Assembly (NCBI RefSeq): GCF_000471905.2 | Contig: NW_006494856.1 | Span: 1,026,241-1,090,240 of the forward strand | Direction of reading: 5' to 3' | DNA: 64,000 nt | From: Amborella trichopoda | Taxonomy: Eukaryota > Streptophyta > Magnoliopsida > Amborellales > Amborellaceae | In this document: piece after piece, positions 1 to 12,700 of the stretch | Layout of the letters: each line of letters opens with the position of its first letter | Numbering within the stretch: position 1 is the first letter of the stretch | Position numbers and translations under genes: made by a program | Notes under the pieces: model-generated | The model's input: the letters and a program-made list of their open reading frames with translations, nothing else | What the model was told of the DNA's origin: nothing | The model's database searches: none

Positions 1-619
1 TGATATTAGCATTGTTGATGCATGATACTAGGATGCTAGACATAGCTGTTTTCATGACTCAGGTTTATCAAGGCAAGTTTACGAAGAAGGATTCTTCCTT
101 TTGGTCACTCAAACTTGGATATTACTGCTTACTTTGGTGCTTGTTGGTACAATGCCCTGCTTGTTTACATTCAGCACTGTGTCTTGTTTATATAGTCAAA
201 ATTTTACCATGGATTCTACAATTAGCCATATGATCTAGATGATATTTTAATGACCAACTTAGCCCAAGTGGAATCTATACTGCGAATAACTTGATCTTCC
301 ATGAGCAATGAAAAGGTTCAGCTATTCATATGCATATACAAGAACAGATACACTTTTGAAAGAATAGTACTACTTGAGTGATCTTTGGGGAAGCCATTTC
401 AAGTACATGACGTTACATGGTTTTGCAAGAATAGTGCTAGATGAGTGACTGCCATGGGAGCTGTTGGACTCCTATCACATGTTATAGAAATTCAGGAAAG
501 ATGAAGAGAAGTTTTCGCTCAGTCATCTAGGTTCTTCTTTATGGGATCTTAACCTTTTTGGAGTTGTGCTCTTGACCATTTGGGGCCGCAAAAGAAATTA
601 TTAAGGATGGGGTTCCATA

Positions 620-865
620 TAGCCAAAAGTTCGAGGTTCTAGAGTATCCTTAACCGACAATCCCTTAGTTATATTGAAATTGATGTATTTAGTGCCCTTG
701 ATCAGGGTTCCCTTAATTTTGGAATCCAGGTGCTTGACTGTCCTGAACAAGGGCTTCCCTGGTATTGAAATCAATGTATTGAGTGCTCTTAATTAGTGTT
801 CTCCACAAGTATTAGAATCAAGGTTCTCGAGTGCCCTTAACAAGGGTTCCGTAAGTATCGGAATT
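620..865. repeat. Degenerate minisatellite, about 47-bp unit, five copies
   Basis: The core TGCCCTTGATCAGGGTTCC and its variants recur at about 645, 693, 739, 784 and 832, a spacing of 45-48 bp, each followed by a conserved TATTGAAATCAA-like segment. Copies differ at several positions, so the array is old. It lies in presumed CASP intron sequence. Confidence 0.75.
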
Positions 866-1109
866 GAAGTTAATATGAGTTTCTAGACATGTCATCATTC
901 TTTGTTGAATAAAAAAAATACAATGAATTAATTAATACTAATTTTTTTAAAAAAAGGCATTTATTTGGGGTTCCCCTACTATTGGGAATTTAGGATTGGG
1001 GTTTTCTAGACACCGATCCTTACTTCGTTGAATAAACAATGTGCAATTTTTTATTAATTTGAAAATAAATTTTAAAGAATAGTGTGCTTCAAATTGTATT
1101 TTAGAAAAT

Positions 1110-1175
1110 CCATGAAATAGTATTCTTTTAAAAAAGGGTTTATACAATGATGCAACAAAGAATACTATTTCATGG
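1110..1175. repeat. Perfect 18-bp inverted repeat with 30-bp loop
   Basis: CCATGAAATAGTATTCTT at 1110-1127 is the exact reverse complement of 1158-1175. A related direct repeat (AATTTGAAAATAAATTTT) flanks it near 1057 and 1189. Possibly the core of a small degraded foldback element; no terminal duplications were identified. Confidence 0.7.
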
Positions 1176-1884
1176 TTTATCATCACATAAATTTGAAAAT
1201 AAATTTTATCGTCACATAAGAATTATTCGATTACTTTTGAAGTTTGCATTTGAATCTTGGTTTCATGTATCAATAACCTTGAACCCATATTTCATTGCAC
1301 CAATGAAATATGGGATTTGATGTTCTAGAATTTTGACCAGGATTTGTGTAGCTTAGTTGGAAAAAGGCTTTGTTGATGATGATGATAAATTTTTATTCTT
1401 AATAACTCAAAATCTAGATTTCTAAGTTGTAGGGAGTAAACTAAAAAACCAAGATTATGTGAAGATCCCTTGTTCAGAGGGCGAGAGCGAGATTCTGAAG
1501 TGGAATCGCCTCCTGGATTGGCAGATTCTTATAACTATGTTAAAGAGCTGTTTTCTACTCTCATTTTGTTGGGCACCTTGGGTTGTTCTACCTTTTGGGT
1601 TACTCTACCTTTGCTTTTTTATCGTGAAGTTATGTTTATCACTATTTCTCTCTTCTTTTCTATCGTATATTTACCTATAGATCAGAATTGTTTTTTTTTC
1701 TTTTCAGTAGTCTTATATGAAACATTATAGTTGGTTCTATTGTATTTGTCAAAATACTTTGTACATGATTTAGGTAAGTTGCCATTGGTCGTTCATTTTG
1801 TTGAACAAATTCTTTTCTCAGAGATCCCCGATGAATAGATTGATCCAAAGGTTTTGTATTGCATTGTCATAAATTCATCTACAG

Positions 1885-1977
1885 GACATTGAACTGGGGG
1901 AGATAAAAAAGGAGCTTCAAGGAAGGCCAACTGCGAAACAAGTTGAAGATTTGCGAAAGCAAGTGAAAATATTGCAG
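1885..1977 (+). CDS. CASP: CASP exon a (first coding exon in window)
   Basis: Thirty-one codons between an ACAG acceptor and a GTCGCT donor, phase 0 at both ends. The peptide contains [20 protein letters not shown], which matches the conserved CASP segment just before the invariant [11 protein letters not shown] block. It is part of the long coiled coil. The donor is weak (GTCGCT), which may matter because the intron that follows is 7.3 kb. The phase-0 start means the missing upstream exon must end on a codon boundary. Confidence 0.92.
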
Positions 1978-4900
1978 GTCGCTGTATTTTTCTCTTTGTG
2001 GGTTTTCTTTTGGGGCTGCTTCAATAAAATTTCAGTCACCATATTTTAAGCACTTGTACTTGCAAGAAATGTAAATTATTTTTTTCTTTTGGGTAAGTAT
2101 AAATCAGTTCTATCATTATGTTATATTTCTCTTTACTTGCTACAACTTTCGCTGGCTTGAATTGTTGTATGATCTTATTTGTTCTTATGATATTCTTTTT
2201 CGCAGCAATTTGATTTTGATACATGTTATAGCTTTATGAACTTATTGACGTACTGAATATGACTTCACCTTTGATGGTGAGGAGTATCCCCATAATTTTG
2301 TGTTCATATATGCACTGCAATATGTATGCTCATGTACTACAGGGTTTTGTCCTCCATCATTCACGGGTGGCTCCATTAGTCTAGAACAGATTAAGTCATG
2401 GTTGACTACCTGAGCTGACAACTTTTTCATCGAATCCCCATCATTCATGGGTGGCTCCATGAGTCTAGGACACTAAGTCGTGGTTAACTACCCAAGCTGA
2501 TGTACCTTTTTCATCAAATTCCCATCTCATCGTGTTTGATCATATTTTGGGGTACTTTCTTGCAGATGTCTATTAATTTTTATGTGTCTGGACATCAATT
2601 CACCCAAATGTGTCCGGACTTCATGTATAATGCCTGTTCCCCACTGGAAGGCTTTTAATATTAGTGCTTGTTTCCCTTGTCTTTTTGAGTTAAGCTTTGG
2701 ATTTGATCTTGTTGTCTGAGATTGAGTTTAAATGTTCAATGCCACTAGGTTCTGTGGAATGTCAATTCAGAATCGACTCTTTTATAAGGATTATTTTTGG
2801 TGTCATGCATGCCAATCAAGTGGGGGACAAAGTGTTTATTCTGACGGGCCTTGGCTGTCAAAATATCAAGCTTGTAGAAAGCGGTGATTCGCATTGAATC
2901 AGAAAAAAATTGATTACCTTAAATAATCGTCAGGAATTAGTAAGATTCATCTTGTAAGTTAAATGCTTTGGACAGAAGTCTTATATTCTCATCACAAAGT
3001 TGTAGAATTTTGACATCATGAACACCATGTGCTTGTTTGAGCAGGCTTTGTCATGGTTGTTTCTTCATTTTCATCCTCCTATTCCCCCTTTTTGTGTTCT
3101 TCAGCTATAGTTTGTATAACACATTTTTTTAGTGAGTATTCATTTTGTCACTTGGGAAGAGGTTTTGGTATTTTCTTGAAAACCTAAAACTTCAAGTCTC
3201 TAATTCCCATATTTTGTTTTGTTTTTCCCGAGTTGTGGGGACCCACAAGGGAATGAGTAACATTTTGCTATTTCCTTATGTCATTTCTTTTTCGCCTTAT
3301 AAGTGTATAAAAGGAAGCGAGGAATGTTCAGGTTTGCCGAGTTACAACCTGATCATCTAACGGTGTTTTTATTTTCTCTCAATAAACAATGATTACCACA
3401 TTCAGTTGTAGTAGGTAGGGTAGCACTGGAACCTATCTGATCATACCTCTCAGATAGTATTTCCCTTTTGATCGCTATGAATTTATGTTTGAAAAATTAA
3501 GATGGCATTAGGTCTAGTTCTCCAAAGTGCAGTTGAAGTAGTGATTTGGTCTGGTAACACATCTGTAGTTTCAAGGATCAGATTCTGGTTTCACTGAAAA
3601 GTATAATGAGTTTCTCTTTTGCTTTATTTTATTTTTATTTTATTATTATTTTTTTTGGGGAGGGGGGGGGTGTTATATCTATGAGGTTGGGCTTGGAATC
3701 ACTTGTTCTTTTTTCTTTGATAATAAACATAGTACGAGGACTTGAGGAGATGCATATCAGCTTGTGCTCTAAGATTACTTGAATGAAGATTTATATAGGG
3801 GTAAGGGAAAAGAAGGAAGTAGGAAAGATGAAATTTTAAGCAAGTGATAAGGGAGTGGGCATCTCCATGGAGGGGCAGAGATTGCTGCGGGTTGTTTATC
3901 TGTATTGCACTTGCAACTATTTCTTCCTTCGCCAACTGGTTGGCAGATCATCACCCGCTCTTTAGGTTTTTAGAAGTACCTCTTTGGTTTCACTGAGACA
4001 ATATTCACTTAATGGTATCTGCCAAAAATTTCTCAACTTTTCTGGTTGCTTTCACTCCTTCCCCGCTTCACCATGGAAGAATTTCCATGTACTGAAGTAA
4101 TTTGAAGGATTATTGTTTTTGTTATTCTCTGGGAACTGGCTGGATGTCTGTTCAGGTTAGTGGTTCCTGCTGCAGGAATGAGTAGGGCCAGTGGAAATTA
4201 GATTGTTGGCATGTTTAAAGCTGGATTTAGGAACTGGATTCTGCCATTGAAGATCTTCACTTTCAATGCAATTGTTTGGAAGAGTAGATCCTTCCTTTTA
4301 TTAGCGATATCTGTCAGTGATGGAAAAATTGACTCAGCTCGTTCCTGGTTGGGCCAAGTTACTAGTCTACTCCAGTTGACTCACCGGAGTGTGCATCGAG
4401 TTTGAAATGGCCAAGAAAAGCACAGAAATAAGGGAAGATCCAAAAAAACAACAGAAGAAAAATTGGGAAAACGGGGACAAAATAAAAAAAATGATGAACA
4501 AAGAAAAAAATAACTAGAAGATGGCTTTCGAAACCCTAACCTTGGTTTCACCTCTGTTAATTGTTCAAAAAATTTTATTTTTGAATACTTGTTAATCATT
4601 TAATCAGATTGTGTTTAGAAACTGTAAGCCTGCTTCTCCTAGAATTTTGCTTATTGCATCCCCCACCCTTGCCTCACCTGCAATCAATGAATCTGTTCTA
4701 AAGGTTCATTTGTCGGAACTGATTCGATGGATGCCTGCAATGGTCATTAGCCCTAATCGATTCAGTGATCGCCAGTATTCCTCATTCCATCACGATTTTG
4801 CTTCAAAGTTTAGATCTAGGATCAGTATGTTGGGGATAATGATTGTGTCCGAGCTTGTTTGTAATGTCAGGGTTTTGAATCAATGTGAGATTTCTGCCAA

Positions 4901-6731
4901 TAGAAGGGGATTAACTTTTCAAGGATTTATTGGAAAGCATGTGAAATTTTCTGGTGTCGCACTATAAGAAAACTTCATCTCAGTGAGAGATTTGCATCAA
5001 GCTTTCAAGTGGCTGGAAGATGCGAGAATGAGAGAGAGATAGGGAGCTGTGGGGGGGGAGGTGGGGGGGGGGGGAGAGAGGAGGAGGGAGGGAGGAGAGG
5101 AGAGGGATGCCTAGGTACCCTGTTAGTAGCATCGGCTCATAATTGAAAAAAAATGAACAAGAAAAAGGGGGGCAGATTTCCACAACCTTTTATATTACAT
5201 ATACATGAACATTACTCGGGAAAGTTTGTACAGTTCAAGTGTTGTGAAACTGACTCTACAGTACTTGCGTTATGTAAATTATTCTGGCCTCATCTGGCTG
5301 CTGAGGCCGAGCAACTCACCCAATACAAGTTAACTTGAGCGAGTTTTCAAACAAGTACTAATTGTCCTTTGTTCCAGAGATACTTGGTATGCTAGGGAAG
5401 CTAATTTGATAACTAAGTTGCCATGTACCTGGCCTTCTTTAGATGTGGGCCTAATGGAGGCCTGGCTTGTAGATCTCTTATCCCTCTCTCTCTCTCTCTA
5501 TTTTTTGACATGATTTATGTATCTCAATGTGTCTCTATGTGTAACATTTCTCCGTTTGAGTTTATGTTTCTCAGTAATTCTTTTGAAGCATGGTTTACCA
5601 TTTACCTTCTATGCAGGTTATTATTGATATGATATAGAGGTCTAGGATGGTCTTTAAAGCAAAACTGAAATTACATACAACTTTTGAATTTAACAAAGCG
5701 GTGTTGCACAAGCAAGATAATACAATTACAACCACTCAAATGAATTACAAGAACACCTCAAGACTTGAATATCACTTAAAAACAACTCAATAACAGTTCC
5801 ATTATGGAGCTCAATGCATATCTTCAACAATGAAGCAAAACTATGTCATATCTTCAACAATGAAACAAAACTATGTCACTTATCATGACATTTACAACCA
5901 ATGAACATATGCTCCCAAATAATTCAAATACATGACATGAGCATTTCAAGAACTATTTCAGACCATAGAAGACATAAAATGAGTGAGTTAGAGTGCCAAA
6001 ATAATATGGGAAAACCAATGGTTCGAACCCTACATGCCCGGGTCACAATAACTCGGGTAACAATTGGACCTTTTAGGGACTTAGTGTTGTCCCATAGTCT
6101 AGGGCACGGGTGATTTTATAGCTCAAGGAGATCAATTCAAGGGGAAGCTTATAATCACATTAAATTCACTTAATAAGGTTAAAATAATGAGAGAGGTGAA
6201 TATGAAATCAGCTTTTCAAACTATGAGAGAGAGATCACACAAAACAAGCAAGATATGGAGAAACAAGACAATGTAGTCCAAGAGGGAACACCCGAACTTT
6301 TCAAGGTTTAAAAGAGAGACGACAGACCTATCTGAGATACTCAAATATGATGTTTATCATCTCTGATCAGAATAAATATGATGATAATTCCAAAAAATTG
6401 GATTAAGAAAATAGGAGTAGAAGTAGTCTAGATCATTGAAAACACAAACTACTCGACACATGCTTGGTGCATAGACTACACTATTCACTTAGAGCACTTT
6501 AATGATCAAGTATGGAAGGTTAAAATATGGAAGAAGCTACTGTAAATTGTAAATTACAGCAAGCAAAGATCATGAAAATGAAGTGGAAATGGAGATAGAA
6601 GAACAATAACCAAATTCCTTAAGCATGACTTGATCTTGATAAAGGAAGGACCACGCCATGAAAGTGCATAAGCTAAAAGCTTAAGGCTGAAAATGAAGGC
6701 AAAAAAACGTGGTGGAACGTTTTTCTCAAAT

Positions 6732-6774
<43 letters not shown>

Positions 6775-9700
6775 GCTTTGAAAACAGAGGCGAATGCAAT
6801 TAAAACTGAGGCGAATGCAATTAGGTTAGAAATGAACCTTAAGTGACTTTTATAGAAGATCATAGGGGAGAAGTGATCTTAGCCCTTGATGCCCTAAGAT
6901 CTATGGAACATGAGAGGCTTAATCCTAGCCACCAATCCCCATCTAATCACCAAGATGTGGGGATGAGATTTAACTCCTTATTCACTCCATTAAACCCTTA
7001 GGTCAAGACATTTTACCCTTTGGTCCTTAGTCCCATACTTAAATTCCAATTAAGTCCAAAATAGAGTTGACATAAAAGCCCACGGTTTTAAATAAATTTA
7101 TTAGTCTAGTTAATGAATAAAGGCAAGGTCATTTGGTAAAGAGCAATACCCACGTGTGGGAAAATATCTTATGGCAATGAACCAATCAAATTCAAATAAA
7201 CCAAGCTCGTTACATGCTTTTATTAATGGGACCACACTACATGGCTTCTTCACACATGTGAAAGAATCCTATGTGGAAATGAATTTTAAAATTCAAATAA
7301 ATTCAAATCAATTTGAAAATAGCTTGGTCTGACACATGCCAAGCATGTCAAATGTGGGATCAAATAAACATGCGACAAAATATACACTTCAATACATTAT
7401 GTAACACTTGAAATAACACATAACATAAGCTTTGAAATTACACAGCAAAATAACAAATACCACAAAGGCCCTCCACGCCTAGGTAACAACGCTCAAATAA
7501 TGGGGCCAGTGTGTGGGGCCCATGGGTACCACGAGGCCACCCTATGGCCACTCAAGTGCCACATGGCATCCACATAAATGTCCTCATATGGAATTTGTTC
7601 CAAACAAATTTGAAAAACTCATTTTTTGGTGCTTTAAAAAGTCCAAACATTTCTTAAAAAATTCCAATAAATCAATAAAACATGTTTAAACATTAACACA
7701 TCATTTCTCATCAAAATAAAATAAAAAAAAGACCAATGGTAAATGAGATCTCTTGACTTTAACACTAGGTATCAGAGTAATCCATTGGGCTAGTTCTGAA
7801 TGATGTTTCACCGTGTCTCATGGACCTATGCTCCACAGTCTATGGTAAGGACGCATTATTGGTCACATCAAAGTCACTGAGGCAGAGCTTTCCATCATCG
7901 ACTTCTCAATGGATTATAGTTGCACCCCTGTGGGACACATTGCTACTCTAATATAGGGGTCCTCCCCAAGCACATGTACATTGGCTCTTCTATGTCGGGT
8001 AACACTATAGAAGAGTGGCTTCTCACGTGAATTAAATGCATATGCCATGGAATAGTTTCGTATCAAGGTACAAACTCATATCCCATAAGTCTTGACCATT
8101 CCATACAGGGCCAATTCTTAAGAAACACTCGGGTTCTATTGTACTTGATTGGATTCTCCAAGCCCTGGCTAATCACATCAAACAAGATGCATTCTAATAT
8201 ATATTCCTAACTTAGAGGTGACCCTTCTCCTTGAGAGATAGTTCTCTCAAAATGTAAGCTTTCAGTACCTCATATACTCAGGGTATGAGAATTTGGGCCC
8301 CAGTTTGCCAAGCACCCAGATTCTATCTCGCTTACTCACTCCCACTAAGCGATAGACTCTTGGCATTAAGGCCTTGAAAAGCCTTATAGTCAACAATTAT
8401 GTACAAATAAACCTTTGTTTTATATATATTTTGATCTTTTTGTCTTCTCTATGGAAATCATATGGTGTTTGTCTTCGTCTTCCATGTACTTCAGTGGATG
8501 TTTGATTTGTTGTAATTGAGGTTTGTAATTGATTATCTTCTCACTATGCCTGTCCTGGTCATTTGTATGTTGTTAAACGATCTTGAGTATGTGTTTAATG
8601 TTATTTTTCTTAGGACATGTGGATGCAATTTTTTGATAGTTATTAATCTGGAATAGGATTTTTAGTTCGTGAACACTCTTCTGCATCACATAAAAAACAA
8701 TCACGGATGCTACATGCATATGAATCTCTCTCCCCCATATGCAAAACTGTATTATACTTCTGCTGGCCAATTTCTAAAGGGCGTGATTTACATAAGGTTG
8801 CAACCTTAAACAATCAAATTAAGGTGCACCCCCTAACTTTGTCATGAGATGTGTCAAAAATTCATATGATGGTGTGAGAATCTATTTTATCTCTAATTAT
8901 AAAATTTTAAATTCTAAAAATGGTTCAAATCAAGCAAATCTATAAATGCATGAAAATCTTGAAAATGGACAGTCCAGATAATGTGTCGCAAGAAATGTTA
9001 TTTTTAGGACTTGAAATCTCTTTGTTTCTGCATATTTTATACATCTCGATGTTGAGATATTCAATTAGATGCTTTCTCAACATCAAATCAACATTTTTCG
9101 AAGGATTTTAGTGGTGCACCTTAATTTACCTTTTAAGGTGTCAACCTTATATAAACTTTTTCCATTTCTAAATGGGCCAAGTTCCTATGTATCATGGGTC
9201 TCTTGTATCATTGTTTGTTGCATCTTCTTTAGGGGAATTAGACCATTTCAACTATGTGTTTATAGGCGGTTGGATATAATTCCATAGAGGCTGAAGATTG
9301 GGAAGTGGCTACTAGTGGAGAGGAATTGAGCAAATTGGAGTCTTTGTTACTTGACAAGAACCGAAAAATGGAACATGAACTCACTCAGTTGAAGGTAGAT
9401 GGTGAACTGAGTTTCTAATTTCAATGTTTGCCTCCTCATTTACCTGCTTCTTGTGTTTCAGATGAGTTTTTGATATGCAACAACTTTCTTTTTGTACTTA
9501 TTTTTTGATCTTTTATTTTTTAAGAGATACCTTGAACTTTATGTTGCTTCTTCTTTCATAATCTCTTAACATTTTTGGGACAAGGTAAAACTTTCTGAAA
9601 AGACGAGTGCTGTTGAGGCTGCTGAAGCTAAGGAAGATGAGCTCCTTGCAAAGGTTAATGAACAGCAGAGATTGATTACCAAGCTGGAAGATGATATACT

Positions 9701-12700
9701 CAAGGTTTGAAGCATTGCACATCATGACAAGATAACCTACTATGTTTGTTGGGTCAAAATCTTCTTCCTATTTCCTGCAGTATGTGTTCTGTTATGTTTT
9801 TGCTATCTTGGAGGACAAGAAAATTGTATGCATCATCGATATGAACTTTACCTTGACTGATGTTATCTTTTATTTTTCTTATTGGATATTTATGCTACAT
9901 TGTTTGATTAATTCCCATTTAGTTATTATATCATTATATTTCAATTCTCAAGTAGCATATCTGAATCTGTCTAGATCTAGGTTGCCATGTGGCATGTGAG
10001 AACTGATGCATGTGCTCTAATGCAGGGTTGTGGCTCTATGGATCAAAAATCTAGGTCTGATGATTGGGATCTTCAAGAGGTTGGGGTATCTGATATGCTT
10101 GAGGTACTTTCTATAACATATTATTCAAGTTCTATGTGTTTGAGTTAGGAATTTCTTAACACACCAGTTTGTTGCCAACTGATTACCCTCTCTTCATAGT
10201 GTATATTGGTACTTGTAAACTAACGGAAGTACTTTGGAACAATGCCATTACAGAAAATAATAATTTCATATAGATTTTTGCTAGTGGTGAAGCTTTAAAA
10301 GATGCCACAAATGCACAAAAACCAAAAGGTCGCATAAGAGTTTTTATGATTACACTTTGCTTTTGTGCAGTATAGTACACATTTTGGAACTCTTGTTCTC
10401 AACTGCATGTCAAACGAGGGAGAGTTTGTCGACAAGTAACTGATGCTGTGCAAATGTTGTGGCCTTGGAATGGCAAAATATGAAGTAAATATTGCATGAT
10501 GGATCACCTGGGACCTTGCAGGAACCTCAGAAGGTCTGCACTTAGGTTGAACTGCTCTTTCCAACTTGTTTTCCATTGTTGTGGAAGCTTCCAAAAGACT
10601 AAACAGAAGCGGCAGACAATTTAGGCCGTATTGAAGGATTTATTGTACTGAGGATTTTTGTTTTGGGTGAAAATTTCTCAACCTCCTAACTCTCCAAAAT
10701 GAAGTTCCTAGATTGGATCATTTGGGGCCTTGGTAGCCACCTTGAGACAAATGCAGAGTGGGTTTTGATTCAGACCTATAAGTCAGAAGAAGTTGCCATT
10801 ACAGAAACCAAACTCCCTAAGCCTACTCTTTCGAAAGCTAGGGCAATCTGGGGTAGAAGGCCTTTCCAATGGGAGGCAAAATAGGTGGTTGGAGCATCTG
10901 GGTTCTTTAGGACCCCTGCCTTCATAGTTTATCTTCCTTTTCTTTCAGATTCTTCTCCATCATCCTCACCTAGTGTAGAGCTCTGATGGCCTCCTGTAGA
11001 AGGCCTCCTTCCATGCGATCCAAACTCCCCAGTCTTTGGATGGGACCTTTGGCCAGAAGTACAATCTGAATACCCATGAGAGAAACAAGGGGGTCGTCTA
11101 TTTCTTGCACGAGAAACTTCTTGGACTTCATCGAAACCAACTGTCTCCTCGATATTCCTATTGTGGGAATCTTTCACGTGGTCTAACCACATGTTAGACC
11201 CCCTTCCTCACCAAAATGGATCACTTCCTACTCTTGATTGCTTGGGAATCCATCTTCCCAGGATGGACTTACCCAATACGATATCCGTAAAGAAGCCTAT
11301 CCTCCTAGAAACACATCCCCTCCAAGACACCACAGACTTTTGGGGTTCAAGCTTCAGTGGATGGGGGAAACCGATTTTGCACAAAATTTTCACCAATGAT
11401 GGTATTGCTTTGGGGTGGTTTCCAACTCACTAAAAAGCTGCAATTCCTATAATCCTCTCTCAAACTTTGGGAAAATCTCTCCCAAACAACCCCAAACCTC
11501 AGATTTTGTCTCTCAATTCCAAAATTAAAGAATTGGGTACTATACTAGAATCTAGACCTTTGTACAAGGCCAAAGCGGGAGCAAAGACTTGAAGCCCGAG
11601 CCAAGCTATCAGCAGCTCTGAAACAGGAAGAAATCTACTGGTACCAAAGGTCCAGAGTCAATTGTTTCCTTGCCAAATTGAATTTTCTCTCCCCGTTGTT
11701 TCCTTGCCAAAGGGAGTTCCTTTGTAGTCTTCCTGGTCTAATTGAGCTGGAAAAGGGACGTAAAACAAATTGGAATGTTAAAGGTAGACTTAGTTAGAGT
11801 TATTCTGTCTGCAAAGGAGAGGAATTGTGCCTTCCAAGGGGCTACTTGCCTGTCACAGCACTTCACTACTGGATCTCAAAGGTTCTTCCCCGTAGATAGA
11901 AGAAGCCCAAGATAATAATGAGGTAGAGTTTCTACCTTTCAGGCTGGGAGTCTTGCATACCGTAGGGTACCTTGGGCACAAATACACCCATGATTGAACT
12001 CTTGTGGAAATTGACTTTCTGAACTGACCCAAGCTCTAAATCATGTACTTTGGTAGGGGTTGCATCACAGAATAAAATGATATTAACTGCAAACTGGAGG
12101 AGTGAGATTATAGGGCTACTCAAGGTAGCTGAGAAGCCACTGAGCAACCTGTTCCTAGGTCTGTTATTGTTAATTCTTCTGAGTACTTCTCCAACAAGGG
12201 TGAAGACGGAAAAGGACAAGGGATTCCTTTGCTGCTGTCCTCTTGAGCTTGTAAACAAGCCTTTTGATATTTTGTTAATTAGAAGTGGAAAATATGGAGT
12301 GGACGTGCTCTCCATTATCCATGCCCTCTGTCTAATTGTAAATCCTATACTGTTAGCTAGTCAAGAAGCTTCTAATTGTAAATCCTATTCTGTTAGCTAG
12401 TCAAGAAGCTTCTATTCCACTATATCATATTCCTTCTCAAGGTTAATCTTCACCTCCAAACCTGGGTGCTTCTCCTGAAATTCTGCTCCAGAGATTCTTG
12501 ATGAACTCTGGAGTTTCTCAATGAACTCTGGAGTTTGGTGGTGCCACGACATGTCTCAGAAAACTTATTTGATCTATGTGCTCCTTGGTTGTGGGACTCT
12601 TGTAAATTTTCAACCATGTGCTGTTGAAATCTTTGATTGATGTGCCTGTCTCACATTTGCATTGTCAGAAAACTTTTATCAACAAGATTCGGTCTTTCCA

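Larger units (their letters stand above)
1..1884. other. Presumed CASP intron sequence, no gene recognised
   Basis: AT-rich noncoding sequence before the first exon in the window. The CASP reading frame begins in mid-protein at 1885, so this stretch is inferred to be the end of a long intron. It contains a 47-bp minisatellite (620-865) and a hairpin (1110-1175). An exon-like segment near 1470-1545 does not match CASP. Confidence 0.6.
1978..5640. other. First part of 7.3-kb CASP intron, no gene recognised
   Basis: AT-rich intronic sequence. It holds an 84-bp direct repeat (2355-2525), a poly-G tract near 3658-3670 and a purine tract (5026-5106). Reading frames here, including one of 118 codons at 4611-4967, show no family I recognise and are best taken as chance. 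Confidence 0.6.

Noticed and set aside
1459-1545. GC-richer reading frame (RDSEVESPPGLADSYNYVKEL) as a further CASP exon
   Set aside because: It does not resemble the CASP sequence expected before exon a, and no splice pair joins it in phase 0 to 1885.
4611-4967. 118-codon open frame in the first long CASP intron
   Set aside because: No recognisable domain, intronic position and no supporting start or splice context.
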